Positions 8,535-16,955 of a DNA stretch of 41,527 bases are shown piece after piece (the first letter of the stretch is position 1; the number at the start of each line of letters is the position of its first letter). The stretch covers positions 1-41,527 of the IMG/VR virus record IMGVR_UViG_3300043567_000596. One strand, written 5' to 3'. The position numbers were made by a program, and so were the translations under genes. The notes under the pieces were generated by a model, which saw nothing but the letters and a program-made list of their open reading frames with translations, was not told where the DNA came from and searched no databases. This DNA is from a virus.

Positions 8535-8798
8535 ATGGCGGAATTTAGTAAACAATATTGTGAGATTTACGATTGGGATTTCCCTTGGGATTTTGATATA
8601 GAAGAGGTAGCAGAAACAATCCCTAAAGGACACTACAAACCAATTATATGTGAGGGGTTTGGGTTTAGTGGGATTGGTGTGAGATTGGATGGTACTATTG
8701 AGATTTTGGTAAGAGATAACACCGATGAAGATAATTTAATTCAGATAGATTATAAAAAATATATCTCATTACATAAATCAAAAGCACAAATGGAATAA
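8535..8798 (+). CDS. Hypothetical protein
   Basis: 87 residues starting two bases after the previous stop. The N-terminal half is rich in Trp, Asp and Phe (DWDFPWDFD), giving an acidic aromatic patch; the middle has a Gly-rich turn. No domain is recognised. Close spacing implies co-transcription with 8215. Confidence 0.7.
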   Translation: MAEFSKQYCEIYDWDFPWDFDIEEVAETIPKGHYKPIICEGFGFSGIGVRLDGTIEILVRDNTDEDNLIQIDYKKYISLHKSKAQME

Positions 8799-8799
8799 T

Positions 8800-8970
8800 A
8801 TGGGAAAATTCTATGAGGATTTGGATACTCTTAATGAGTTAATTAAAAAGATTGATAAGAAAAATCAATTGAGTGAATTCATCATCAGAGCGGTTAGAAG
8901 AGCTAAAGAAAACCCTAATAAATCAGTATCAGATGTCATTAAAGAAACCAAAAAAGAATTCCATAAATGA
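8800..8970 (+). CDS. Small helical protein, unknown
   Basis: 56 residues from ATG 8800 to TGA 8968-8970. The whole sequence is charged and helical (begins MGKFYEDLDTL, ends KKEFHK). Spacing to the upstream stop is one base, supporting a real gene. It overlaps an open frame on the same strand that has no good start before 8987. Confidence 0.6.
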   Translation: MGKFYEDLDTLNELIKKIDKKNQLSEFIIRAVRRAKENPNKSVSDVIKETKKEFHK

Positions 8971-8989
8971 TGGGCACTATTTAGAGTTG

Positions 8990-9145
8990 ATGGATAGGAT
9001 TCATATTGTAATGATGAATATTCAGGACCATCTAATAGACCATCCATTGGCGGAAAACGAAAAGGATATACAAAAAATAATAGAAAAAGCTCAACACAAT
9101 TTGTGGAAGGCTTATCAATTAGTAGGAAATAAATCACCGGAATAG
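8990..9145 (+). CDS. Small phage protein, unknown
   Basis: 51 residues from ATG 8990 (TTG 8987 is the alternative). The frame is open further upstream to GTG 8873, but that would overlap the 56-residue gene almost entirely, so the short form is preferred. The sequence MDRIHIVMMNIQDHLIDHPL followed by a Tyr-Gln-Leu-Val end resembles small conserved phage proteins of unknown role that I recall from other phages. Confidence 0.6.
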   Translation: MDRIHIVMMNIQDHLIDHPLAENEKDIQKIIEKAQHNLWKAYQLVGNKSPE

Positions 9146-9155
9146 ATAAAAAATA

Positions 9156-9338
9156 ATGAAACGAAAATTATATAGAAGTTCAACTGATAAACAAATTGGT
9201 GGAGTATGTGGTGGAATCGCCGAATATACAGATAGTGACCCTACCGTATGGAGGTTGATTTTTTTGGCACTTATATGTGCACCATTTCCTATTATTTTTA
9301 TGTATTTAATGGCTTGTATTGTAGTACCTAAAAAATAA
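9156..9338 (+). CDS. pspC: PspC-domain membrane protein
   Basis: 60 residues, a bare PspC domain. It has the typical [21 protein letters not shown] start, then DPTVWRLIF and one hydrophobic segment ending in VVPKK. In cells PspC is an inner-membrane sensor of the phage-shock envelope-stress system that binds PspA/PspB. A phage-encoded stub might damp or mimic that response; this role is inference. Confidence 0.85.
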   Translation: MKRKLYRSSTDKQIGGVCGGIAEYTDSDPTVWRLIFLALICAPFPIIFMYLMACIVVPKK

Positions 9339-9348
9339 AATAAAAGTT

Positions 9349-9939
9349 ATGAATAATTTAAACAAAACAACAAAATTTAGTGTTACCTCTTACGATAGAA
9401 CCACAACGGTAGAAGTTGACCATTGTGATGTGGATATGGAGGAGTTTTTGGATATCGTTAAGGTATTGGCAATCGGTATGACATTTCACGAAGATACATT
9501 CAAAAGAGGTATCATTGAATTGGCGGCTCAATACGAAGAGGAGATGAGAGAAGAAGATGTGTATCGACCAGACCCAACATTAGAAAAATCGGTTGATGAT
9601 TATTTCCGTAACTTATCTGATAAAGAATTAGATGAAGCATTTGCAGAACATAACGCAGATGAAGAAGCGGATTGGGATATAACTGTGAATGATGGGTTGG
9701 AAGAAGACGAGTGGACTGACGAGTTGGAAACCCAATTTTGGAATGAACAACCACCAGAACCATTTGCTACTCCAGAAGAACTAGCGGCATTACCTACTGA
9801 ATGTTGGTGTGGCGATAGAGATAGATGTGATTGTGTGAGTGAACCTAATGATAATGATGAATTCAATGATTATGGTGAGAGGGTTAAGGAGGTAAAGAAG
9901 GTAGAAAAGAAAAAGAAAAAAAATGCAAAGAGAAAATAA
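9349..9939 (+). CDS. Acidic hypothetical protein with Lys-rich tail
   Basis: 196 residues. The N-terminal 65 residues look like a small alpha/beta domain. The middle is very acidic with Trp and Pro, includes a Cys cluster (ECWCGDRDRCDC), and the last 15 residues are almost all Lys and Arg. The Cys cluster could bind a metal. The 3' end overlaps the following gene by 17 bases. No family was recognised. Confidence 0.75.
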   Translation: MNNLNKTTKFSVTSYDRTTTVEVDHCDVDMEEFLDIVKVLAIGMTFHEDTFKRGIIELAAQYEEEMREEDVYRPDPTLEKSVDDYFRNLSDKELDEAFAEHNADEEADWDITVNDGLEEDEWTDELETQFWNEQPPEPFATPEELAALPTECWCGDRDRCDCVSEPNDNDEFNDYGERVKEVKKVEKKKKKNAKRK

Positions 9940-10408
9940 AATATATCTGTATTTGGATGATGTAAGAACTCCAACTGATGATAGGTGGCAAGTGGTACGA
10001 AATTACGAAGAGTTTGTGGCACATATCCGAATGAGAGGTTTAGAGAATTACGAAGTGATTTCTTTGGACCACGATTTAGGTGATACTGCTATGCAAGAAT
10101 ATTATAATAATGTAAGGGATAACTATACAATTGATTACAAAAACATAACCGAAAAAACGGGTATGGATTGTGCTAAATGGTTGGTGGCGGAAAGTATGAC
10201 TAAGAAAATACCTTTACCACAAATCTATGTTCATTCAGCTAATCCAATTGGTAGTGCAAATATGATGGGGTATATCAACAACTATTTTATGAATAGTAGA
10301 TTACCACAAACTTGCATTAGAGCAAAAGTTGACCATACATATGAAGAGGTATTAAGTGAAGAGGAAAGAATTAAGAGATTTAAAATACTTAGAGATTCAA
10401 ATAAATAA
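9923..10408 (+). CDS. Cyclic-phosphate-processing receiver (cREC)-like protein
   Basis: 161 residues. YLYLDDVRTP at the N terminus and VISLDHDLGD near residue 45 match the acidic strands of receiver-like domains proposed to process cyclic phosphates at RNA ends (cREC family). A conserved IYVHSANPIG strand follows. The family is linked by comparative genomics to RNA repair. In this phage, RNA ligase, kinases and a HAD RNA-repair-like protein support such a role. The activity itself is a family-level prediction. Confidence 0.7.
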   Translation: MQRENKIYLYLDDVRTPTDDRWQVVRNYEEFVAHIRMRGLENYEVISLDHDLGDTAMQEYYNNVRDNYTIDYKNITEKTGMDCAKWLVAESMTKKIPLPQIYVHSANPIGSANMMGYINNYFMNSRLPQTCIRAKVDHTYEEVLSEEERIKRFKILRDSNK

Positions 10409-10411
10409 GTT

Positions 10412-10717
10412 ATGACTCAGAAAAAAATAGATGATATATTTCACATCGGAGATGGTAGTCATTTAACGGTAAAGAGTTCAACCGTTGTAGAGATGCACGA
10501 CCATTTAAAGTTAATGACAGGTGATGGTGAATCAACGTCATTAGATGTGAAAATATTAGCAGATTTTGATAATATACCACCTAAGTATCATCAACTATTT
10601 TGTCAAATGATGAGTGTGAGATATGGAGGAATAGTAAATATTTGGGATAACACTCAACCATTTGCTAAGCCAGAAGTACAACAGAAGAAGTGGTATCAAT
10701 TTTGGAAAAGTAAATAA
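10412..10717 (+). CDS. Hypothetical protein
   Basis: 101 residues, starting three bases after the cREC-like gene. It has a beta-rich N-terminal half and a C-terminal basic aromatic tail (KKWYQFWKSK) that could contact membrane or nucleic acid. No domain is recognised. Confidence 0.7.
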   Translation: MTQKKIDDIFHIGDGSHLTVKSSTVVEMHDHLKLMTGDGESTSLDVKILADFDNIPPKYHQLFCQMMSVRYGGIVNIWDNTQPFAKPEVQQKKWYQFWKSK

Positions 10718-10747
10718 TTTTATTAACAATAAACATGGAGATTAACT

Positions 10748-10987
10748 ATGAAGTGTATTAAATGTATCAAAGTAGCCAAAGGTTACGAATTGGATGAAAT
10801 CCGTAGAGTATCAGACACCGATGCGGATGAAAGAGTAAAGGGTGGGTATTGGAAGTTTATCCCTAAGAGTGAGTGGAAAGCAACATTGAAGAGAGCAGTG
10901 GTAAAAAATGATACCGTTGTTTCTAAAGATGAAGTTGCTGAGTTATCAATTGAGGAAAAGAAATTGAAACGAAAGAAACAAAAATAG
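10748..10987 (+). CDS. Small basic hypothetical protein
   Basis: 79 residues. It starts with MKCIKCIKVAKGYELDEIRR, in which a Cys-x2-Cys is followed by a short beta segment, and ends in a Lys/Arg-rich tail. It resembles small phage proteins that precede structural or DNA-handling genes, but nothing specific can be assigned. The promoter for iscU overlaps its last codons. Confidence 0.7.
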   Translation: MKCIKCIKVAKGYELDEIRRVSDTDADERVKGGYWKFIPKSEWKATLKRAVVKNDTVVSKDEVAELSIEEKKLKRKKQK

Positions 10988-10995
10988 TATATTTA
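10964..10995 (+). promoter_or_regulatory. Bacteroidota-type promoter before iscU
   Basis: TTG (10964-10966), 21 nt, then TATATTTA (10988-10995). It lies across the end of the previous gene, 17 nt upstream of the iscU ATG. Confidence 0.55.
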
Positions 10996-11012
10996 TAACA
11001 AAATAATAGTAT

Positions 11013-11414
11013 ATGGCATATTCAGAAAAGGTATTAGACCATTATTCTAATCCTAAAAATGTGGGAACTTTGGATAAAAGTAAACCAAATGTAGGGACAG
11101 GTTTGGTAGGAGCACCAGAGTGTGGAGATGTTATGAGGTTACAAATCGAAGTAAACAACGGTGTAATAACCGATGCTAAATTCAAAACATTTGGTTGTGG
11201 CAGTGCAATTGCAGCATCCTCATTAGCTACAGAGTGGTTAAAGGGGAAAACGTTGGATGAAGCTGTTACAATCGATAATATGGATTTAGTAGAAGAACTC
11301 AACCTTCCACCTGTTAAGATACATTGTAGTGTATTAGCGGAGGATGCTATAAAATCCGCTATTAACGATTACAGAGTTAAAAATGAAATGGAAGAGTTAG
11401 TGTTCGATAACTAA
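11013..11414 (+). CDS. iscU: Fe-S cluster scaffold IscU
   Basis: 133 residues, full length. The three cluster Cys are present: Cys37 in PECGD, Cys62 in FGCGS and Cys105 in HCSVLAEDA, plus Asp39, which tunes cluster release. The LPPVK motif at 98-102, recognised by the HscA chaperone, is intact. All key residues are kept, so it should accept clusters from the host IscS and HscA/HscB. IscA follows after one gene. Likely clients include the radical SAM protein here and the ferredoxin needed by the bilin reductase; that link is inference. Confidence 0.95.
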   Translation: MAYSEKVLDHYSNPKNVGTLDKSKPNVGTGLVGAPECGDVMRLQIEVNNGVITDAKFKTFGCGSAIAASSLATEWLKGKTLDEAVTIDNMDLVEELNLPPVKIHCSVLAEDAIKSAINDYRVKNEMEELVFDN

Positions 11415-11421
11415 CCTTAAA

Positions 11422-12057
11422 ATGAAAAAATTATTAGGAGTTGTTGCCTTATTATGTGTATTGGTAACAGTAAAGGCTCAAGATGTAGTTGTATTAAAAC
11501 ATACAAACTACACATCACATTTTAGTAAATCAAAGAAGTATCCTGTAATGGTAGAATGGTGGGAAACAAAAGCTAAAGTGGCTTGTGTAAACCCATTAGC
11601 GAGAAAGGATAATTTTAAACCGGACCCATTGTTACCAAATGAAACTAATATTGGGCAGGATTATGTAGGAAGTGGATTCGATAGAGGCCACCTAATGCCA
11701 GCAAAAAGTAATCAATGTCAAACTCAATCGGTGCAAGATGAGTGTTTCTATTATTCAAATATGGTAGCACAATATCATCGATTAAATGCAGGAGATTGGA
11801 AATCTTTAGAAACTCTAACAAGAGATGTTGCAACGATAAGTGATTCCGTTCATATATGGGCAGGTAATATTGGTGAAATTAAAAAAATAGGTAAGGTTTC
11901 AGTACCTAAACAATGTTGGAAGGTGTTTTATGTGGTTAGAAATAAAGAATGGTTTGCATATTTATTTGAAAACGACCAATCTAAACCAGATGGTATCAAC
12001 AACAATAAAGTTGATTTAGCGGATATTGAAAAATTGACAGGATTAAAATTTAAATAA
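11422..12057 (+). CDS. Secreted DNA/RNA non-specific endonuclease
   Basis: 211 residues. A signal peptide is clear (MKKLLGVVALLCVLVTVKA, cut near residue 19). The beta-beta-alpha-metal core has DRGHLMPA with catalytic His90, and YYSNMVAQYHRLN with Asn122 placed to bind Mg2+, as in Serratia-type nucleases. Export means it would act in the periplasm or outside, perhaps degrading host or competitor DNA or freeing nucleotides at lysis. It is placed between iscU and iscA with almost no gaps, an odd neighbour for Fe-S genes. Confidence 0.9.
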   Translation: MKKLLGVVALLCVLVTVKAQDVVVLKHTNYTSHFSKSKKYPVMVEWWETKAKVACVNPLARKDNFKPDPLLPNETNIGQDYVGSGFDRGHLMPAKSNQCQTQSVQDECFYYSNMVAQYHRLNAGDWKSLETLTRDVATISDSVHIWAGNIGEIKKIGKVSVPKQCWKVFYVVRNKEWFAYLFENDQSKPDGINNNKVDLADIEKLTGLKFK

Positions 12058-12381
12058 ATGATTACAGTTACAGAAAATGCAGCAATAAAAGTTAAATCTT
12101 TAATTGAAGAAAGTGGCCATACTACGCCATACTTAAGAGTAGCAGTTAAAGGTGGAGGATGTAGTGGATTGGCATACGATTTATCTTTCGATGATGAAAT
12201 AAAAGGAAGTGATATGCAATTTGAAGATAAAGATGTAAAAATTTTAGTCGATGGAAAATCATTTATGTATTTGTATGGAACAGAATTGGATTTCTCCGAT
12301 GGTTTAAACGGAAAAGGATTTGCATTTAATAACCCAAACGCAAGTAGAAGTTGTGGATGTGGTGAATCATTTGCTGTGTAA
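12058..12381 (+). CDS. iscA: A-type Fe-S carrier IscA/ErpA
   Basis: 107 residues. The three ligand Cys are Cys35 (GGGCSG) and Cys99 and Cys101 in the C-terminal SCGCGESF. The length and the start (MITVTENAAIKVK) match IscA/ErpA/HesB proteins, which carry clusters from IscU to apo-enzymes. It begins directly after the nuclease stop, and its own stop overlaps the next start (TAATG). Whether it is closer to IscA or ErpA cannot be decided by eye. Confidence 0.93.
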   Translation: MITVTENAAIKVKSLIEESGHTTPYLRVAVKGGGCSGLAYDLSFDDEIKGSDMQFEDKDVKILVDGKSFMYLYGTELDFSDGLNGKGFAFNNPNASRSCGCGESFAV

Positions 12382-13238
12382 TGAAACAGATATATGTTAA
12401 TGGAAGTAGCCTGAGTTGTGGTGGTGGATTAGAACCAAACACTCAGGCTTTTTCTATTTATACAGAAAGTGTCAAGAAATGGGACAATTCAAAGAATGTA
12501 TCCTATGGAAATCAATTAGGGGTGTTGCTAGGAGTAGATGTAGTTAATGAATCTAAACAGGGTGGCGGATTAGATAGATTAATTAGAAAAACATATGAGT
12601 ATATAAACTCAAAAACAAATGAAGAGTTAGAGGAAACTCTTTTTTTGTTTGATATACCTATCCAACCAGCTAGATTTGAGGTGTATTCAAAACAATATAA
12701 AGATTGGTTTGTAGTTTCAGTAGCATATAGAGAATCAACTGAGATACCTCATACAATTACAATATCAACCAAAGATGGTGATATAGATTCCAAAATATCA
12801 TTTAGTAGGGATTATATGAATGGTCAACTTAATTTAGAGTTTGAAGACCTTAAGAAACATAATCATTTGTTATCTTCATTTGTAGAAGAGTATCACGATT
12901 ATCAAAAAGAAGCGGAAAGAATGCTAAGAGAACTTACATTCTTTTATTGTTACTTAGATAAAAGAAAGATACACTACATTAGAGACATAACCGAAGGGTT
13001 TTTCGCCGGTTCATTTATGTTTGATGCTAGAAATGACAAAGATTTTTTCGATAAACTTAGTATATTTGATGATAGTAATCCAAATGTAATAAATGTGGAA
13101 ACAATATGGACGCTAGGTAGAAAACAGAAATGGAGAATAAAAGATGAAATTGATATAGAAGATGACCATTTGGGATACTTTGGTAATAAAAAATACGCAC
13201 ACTATCTCTATAACTTATTGACTCCCAATGAGTTATAA
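12381..13238 (+). CDS. Divergent SGNH-hydrolase-like protein
   Basis: 285 residues. The N terminus IYVNGSSLSCGGG fits block I with Gly-Ser-Ser. NESKQGGGLDR lies where the Gly-x-Asn block would be. DDHLGYFGNKKYAHYL near the end fits the Asp-x-x-His block. The match is weaker than for the proteins at 6642 and 7318. A long helical, acidic middle (residues 150-190) separates the blocks. It is translationally coupled to iscA. Confidence 0.5.
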   Translation: MKQIYVNGSSLSCGGGLEPNTQAFSIYTESVKKWDNSKNVSYGNQLGVLLGVDVVNESKQGGGLDRLIRKTYEYINSKTNEELEETLFLFDIPIQPARFEVYSKQYKDWFVVSVAYRESTEIPHTITISTKDGDIDSKISFSRDYMNGQLNLEFEDLKKHNHLLSSFVEEYHDYQKEAERMLRELTFFYCYLDKRKIHYIRDITEGFFAGSFMFDARNDKDFFDKLSIFDDSNPNVINVETIWTLGRKQKWRIKDEIDIEDDHLGYFGNKKYAHYLYNLLTPNEL

Positions 13239-13254
13239 AGTTTATTGGAAATAA

Positions 13255-13286
13255 TTTGGTGGTCTCACCATTTTTTTGTATATTTG
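13255..13286 (+). promoter_or_regulatory. Bacteroidota-type promoter before methyltransferase
   Basis: TTTG (13255-13258), exactly 20 nt, then TATATTTG (13279-13286), which matches the consensus -7 box fully. The gene starts 6 nt downstream, so the leader is very short or absent. Confidence 0.8.
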
Positions 13287-13291
13287 TTCAA

Positions 13292-14509
13292 ATGATAAAA
13301 GAACACTTCAAAAAGTTTTATGGAATGTCTCCCTATATCAGCATTGATAAAGCTGAGTGGAGTTATATACTTAAAACATTCGATAAGGAAGATATTATAC
13401 AAACTCTCTCTGAGGTGTTGCATACATATCCACCTCCAATTCCAATTATAACAGAAGAAGAAACAATTGATGCCTATAAAAAGTTGAAAGGAACTTGGTG
13501 GCCTGATATTTTAGTAGAAGGTGAGTGGTTTCCTCGTAACGAAAGAGAATCTACATACCCACTTACATTTGGTGGTAGTAATTACTATTTTAAAAGAAGT
13601 AATGTTGGTAATAACGCATCCAATCCATTCCATATTGAAAACAGATGGAAAGTAGATTGGTCTAGAACCCCATCGGGTTGGAGAACATGGCAGACCGTAG
13701 ATGGTATCAAAACAATAGTAAGAGCATTCTTTACATTGGAGCAAGTTTTAACCGATGTGAATAAAGAAACCCTAAAGATGGCAACTACATTACGAAAGTA
13801 TGTAGCATCACAATTCAAACCCGTAATCGCAAAAGCATTTTATGATAGATTCCAAAGCGAGAATGTATTAGATTTCTCCGCTGGATGGGGAGATAGATTA
13901 TGTGGATTCTTTGCAAGTGAAACGGGTAAACATTATGTTGGTATAGACCCTAATTTAGATAATCATCCTAACTACATTGACCAAATAGAGTTCTATCAGA
14001 AACACAAAACATTTTTCGAGAATGATAAAACTGCTGAGATGATACCAATGCCAGCTGAAGATGTGGATTATTCAAAGTATGAAAACTTCTTTGATACAAT
14101 CTTTACATCACCACCTTATTTCAATACAGAGAAGTATTCATTGCACGATACACAAAGTTACCTACGATATAAGAAGATAGATGATTGGAATACAAACTTC
14201 CTACACAAAACTATTGATAAACTTATACCTACATTAAAAGTAGGTGGTATATTAGCAGTAAACATAGCAGATGTATATTCGGCACCTGATAAAGGATACG
14301 TTGATATAGTAAACTCTATGAATGATTTTATTAAATCAAAAGGATTGGAGTATATGGGATGTATTGGAATGGAGATGACTAAGAGATTCAATTCAGGTGG
14401 AGCAGGCAATGCTAAATCCGAATACTTTGCAGAAGAACTCAAAGAAAAAACAGAACTCAATAAAAATAATGCATTTGGTGAACCCATTTGGATTTGGAAA
14501 AAACCTTAA
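13292..14509 (+). CDS. DNA methyltransferase (SPPY type)
   Basis: 405 residues from ATG 13292. An upstream GTG at 13256 is in frame but lies inside the promoter. Motif I is VLDFSAGWGDR (S-adenosylmethionine binding), and motif IV is TSPPYFN, the catalytic loop typical of N4-cytosine and some N6-adenine enzymes. The N-terminal 200 residues are a separate, Trp-rich region, possibly for target recognition. It probably protects phage DNA from restriction. The target site cannot be read from sequence. Confidence 0.8.
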   Translation: MIKEHFKKFYGMSPYISIDKAEWSYILKTFDKEDIIQTLSEVLHTYPPPIPIITEEETIDAYKKLKGTWWPDILVEGEWFPRNERESTYPLTFGGSNYYFKRSNVGNNASNPFHIENRWKVDWSRTPSGWRTWQTVDGIKTIVRAFFTLEQVLTDVNKETLKMATTLRKYVASQFKPVIAKAFYDRFQSENVLDFSAGWGDRLCGFFASETGKHYVGIDPNLDNHPNYIDQIEFYQKHKTFFENDKTAEMIPMPAEDVDYSKYENFFDTIFTSPPYFNTEKYSLHDTQSYLRYKKIDDWNTNFLHKTIDKLIPTLKVGGILAVNIADVYSAPDKGYVDIVNSMNDFIKSKGLEYMGCIGMEMTKRFNSGGAGNAKSEYFAEELKEKTELNKNNAFGEPIWIWKKP

Positions 14510-14520
14510 AGATTATATAA

Positions 14521-15261
14521 ATGAAATTATTATTAGGAGATTGTTTAGAAAAATTAAAAGAAATAGAAGATAATAGTGTAGACCATATTATTTCCGATTG
14601 GCCTTTTTTTGGTGTAGTGAAGGAAGATTGGGATAATCAATGGAAAGATTTAGATGAGTATTTAGTTTGGGCAAGGCAGGTAATTATAGAATACAAAAGA
14701 GTAATAAAACAAAATGGCAATTTAGCAATCTTTACTGGAAGGCAGTATAATCGTCATATTTGTACCATATTAGATGAATACTTTACTGAAAAACGAATAA
14801 TCATTTGGAGTAGAAAACGGGCATTTAATTCATCAAGAGGTAATGCATTTGCAAGTGGATATGAACCTATTTGTTATTATACAAATGGTGATAGGGGGAT
14901 TTTTAATACCATAAAGATAAAACCAAATACTACACGAAAAGAATATACCGAAGGAATATTAAAAGATGGTATAAGTTTGAGTGATGTTTGGGATGATATA
15001 TCCGCATTACCACATAATAGTAAGGAACGATTAGACCACCCAACCCAAAAACCATATAAACTGATTGAGAGATTAGTTTTAATCTTATCAAACAAAGGTG
15101 ATACTATATTAGATAATTTTGCAGGTAGTGGGACACTTGGTGAAGTATGTATAAACACAAATAGAAAATGTATCCTTATCGAAAAAGAAAAAGAATACGT
15201 GGATTTGATTAAAAACAGATTGGAAAAGTATAAGTTTCTCAGTTTTGATTTGGAAAAATAA
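14521..15261 (+). CDS. DNA methyltransferase, beta-type, with unusual DWPF motif
   Basis: 246 residues. The catalytic motif comes first (HIISDWPFFG at about residues 21-30), followed by the HPTQKP segment and then the S-adenosylmethionine motif DNFAGSGT near residue 200. This order is that of beta-class amino-methyltransferases. Motif IV normally reads [D/S/N]PP[Y/F]; here the first Pro is Trp, which may alter activity. It follows another methyltransferase gene and lies in the same direction, so both probably belong to one DNA-modification unit. Confidence 0.8.
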   Translation: MKLLLGDCLEKLKEIEDNSVDHIISDWPFFGVVKEDWDNQWKDLDEYLVWARQVIIEYKRVIKQNGNLAIFTGRQYNRHICTILDEYFTEKRIIIWSRKRAFNSSRGNAFASGYEPICYYTNGDRGIFNTIKIKPNTTRKEYTEGILKDGISLSDVWDDISALPHNSKERLDHPTQKPYKLIERLVLILSNKGDTILDNFAGSGTLGEVCINTNRKCILIEKEKEYVDLIKNRLEKYKFLSFDLEK

Positions 15262-15272
15262 AACTAAATAGT

Positions 15273-15530
15273 ATGGCAAAGATAGAACCATCAATGAAAG
15301 ATAAACCTAGGAAATTTCAACACATCTATAAAGATGCTGATGGAGTTGAATCGGTTTGGAAATATGATTTGGATAAATTTCCAAATGGACCAATTTCGGT
15401 AGAGAATAAATTTCCACCTCATTATGAAAAGGCAATGCAAAAGAAACAGAAAGAGGTCAAATTAGAAAGAAGCAAATCTACATTACAATTGGCGAAAGAG
15501 GGTAAATTAAAAGAGAAGAAATTTTGGTAA
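15273..15530 (+). CDS. Small Lys-rich hypothetical protein
   Basis: 85 residues. The first half has short beta segments (FQHIYKDADGVESVWKYD) and the second half is a highly charged Lys/Glu helix. It could bind nucleic acid, but no domain is recognised. The promoter at 15523-15554 overlaps its last codons. Confidence 0.7.
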   Translation: MAKIEPSMKDKPRKFQHIYKDADGVESVWKYDLDKFPNGPISVENKFPPHYEKAMQKKQKEVKLERSKSTLQLAKEGKLKEKKFW

Positions 15531-15554
15531 TACGGAATAAATTTCGTATATTTA
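15523..15554 (+). promoter_or_regulatory. Bacteroidota-type promoter
   Basis: TTTG (15523-15526), 20 nt, TATATTTA (15547-15554). The ATG of the HAD-like gene is at 15559, so the transcript would be nearly leaderless. Confidence 0.75.
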
Positions 15555-15558
15555 ACTT

Positions 15559-16083
15559 ATGAGACGAAAGATAATTTTTATTGATGTTGATGGCCCATTA
15601 GCATGGGGAACATGGGGTGATGGTAGAGTTACTTTAGATGATAGTAGTAAGACCTTCACTATACCATACCCTTGGGTGCAAGAAGATTGTGAAGCATTAG
15701 AAAAGATTTGTAGAGAAACAAATGCATCGTTGGTGGTTAGTTCAGATTGGAAAATGCACTTTTCATTTCTTCAACTAAAACGTATCTTTCGCTACTATGG
15801 AATCACAGCTCCTATTTTAGATATAACCACACATCAAAATTTGTGGAATAAAATGAGTAGAACATCTTTGGAGCATGAGAGAGCATTACAAATTGCTAAA
15901 TGGGCTAAGGATAATAAAATCAGTAATTGGATTTCAATTGATGATATGAGATTGGACCAACAATATAAATGGTTGACACCAAAATTACCAATGTGGAGAC
16001 ATGTGCAAGTTGATGGAGACCACGGCGTTGGTGGAAGATTAAGAGATAAGATTGAAGAATGTATTAATAAACTAAACAGATAA
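15559..16083 (+). CDS. HAD-like protein of the RNA-repair-associated type
   Basis: 174 residues. IFIDVDGPLAW supplies the two catalytic Asp (9 and 11) of a HAD phosphatase. VVSSDWK near residue 55 matches the segment seen in HAD domains of Swiss-army-knife RNA repair proteins. ISIDDMRLD later gives the final acidic motif. The family is predicted to remove phosphates from RNA ends. Its own promoter sits immediately upstream. The RNA role is by association with the ligase and cREC-like genes. Confidence 0.7.
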   Translation: MRRKIIFIDVDGPLAWGTWGDGRVTLDDSSKTFTIPYPWVQEDCEALEKICRETNASLVVSSDWKMHFSFLQLKRIFRYYGITAPILDITTHQNLWNKMSRTSLEHERALQIAKWAKDNKISNWISIDDMRLDQQYKWLTPKLPMWRHVQVDGDHGVGGRLRDKIEECINKLNR

Positions 16084-16086
16084 TAA

Positions 16087-16779
16087 ATGCCAAATTGGTG
16101 TAGCAATTCTTTATATGTTTCGGGAGATTCAGATAAAGTAAAAGAATTTAAAAATTGGGTAATAACAGAAGTAAGTGTTACCGAAATTGTAAGAGATGAA
16201 CAATACAATGCAGTATTAGGCGAAAATGGTGAACCTCTTACTAAAGAAGTAATGAGAGAACGATTTACATTTGAAAAACTATTCCCAACTCCGTTAGAAT
16301 TATTAGCTGATGTTGACCCTATTCCTCATAAAGAAGGAGAGGATGAAGAGGCGTATGAAGCTAGGTTAGAACAATTAAAAGAAAAATATGGTCATAGTGG
16401 TTGGTATAATTGGAGAGTATCTAATTGGGGAACTAAATGGGATGCGTGTGAAAGTGATTGGGATTTAGAAGATGATGGGATGACAATTCATTTTCAAACC
16501 GCATGGGCTCCACCAATTGGATGGTTAGAAAATGTATCGGCTCAATTTCCTGAATTGGTATTTAAAATGACATTTCAGGAAGAAGGATGTGGATTTTGTG
16601 GTAGAGCAGATGGAGTTGATGGTATGGTAGAATGGCAAGATGGAGAAGTTGTATTAGAAGATGAAGATGGATTAGCAGTAGAATGGGATTCTGAATTGGA
16701 TAGATACAAATATGTGGATAGTGGTGTTGTAATCGATGATGAAGATTTTTGGCCTATCGAACATAACCCATTTGCATAG
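16087..16779 (+). CDS. YubB/DUF1281-like protein
   Basis: 230 residues. It opens with MPNWCSNSLYVSGD, a start characteristic of the DUF1281/YubB ferredoxin-like-fold family found on plasmids and phages. Trp-rich blocks follow (VSNWGTKWD near residue 115, FQTAWAPP near 140). The C-terminal third is very acidic, with a CGFCGR cysteine pair. Function of the family is unknown. It begins three bases after the HAD-like gene. Confidence 0.8.
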   Translation: MPNWCSNSLYVSGDSDKVKEFKNWVITEVSVTEIVRDEQYNAVLGENGEPLTKEVMRERFTFEKLFPTPLELLADVDPIPHKEGEDEEAYEARLEQLKEKYGHSGWYNWRVSNWGTKWDACESDWDLEDDGMTIHFQTAWAPPIGWLENVSAQFPELVFKMTFQEEGCGFCGRADGVDGMVEWQDGEVVLEDEDGLAVEWDSELDRYKYVDSGVVIDDEDFWPIEHNPFA

Positions 16780-16793
16780 ATTAAAATATAATT

Positions 16794-16955
16794 ATGAGTG
16801 GTACAACAGCGTTAATAATAGCTTCAATAGTATTTTGGATATGGATTTTCTATGAAGCATGGAGAGCACCTTTGATGAGAGAAAATGAAGATGGTAGTTA
16901 CACTACTATAAGAGGTGAACGAAGATTATCGGATTTATTTAAAAAGAAAAAATGA
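16794..16955 (+). CDS. Small single-pass membrane protein
   Basis: 53 residues from ATG 16794 to TGA 16953-16955, overlapping the next start as ATGA. Residues 5-20 (TALIIASIVFWIWIFY) form a transmembrane helix; the tail is basic (LFKKKK). This gene is short and easily missed. Its perfect coupling to 16952 supports it. Confidence 0.65.
   Translation: MSGTTALIIASIVFWIWIFYEAWRAPLMRENEDGSYTTIRGERRLSDLFKKKK

Noticed and set aside
8873-8989. Upstream extension of the gene at 8990 from GTG 8873
   Set aside because: It would overlap the 56-residue gene at 8800-8970 almost completely and lacks an ATG.
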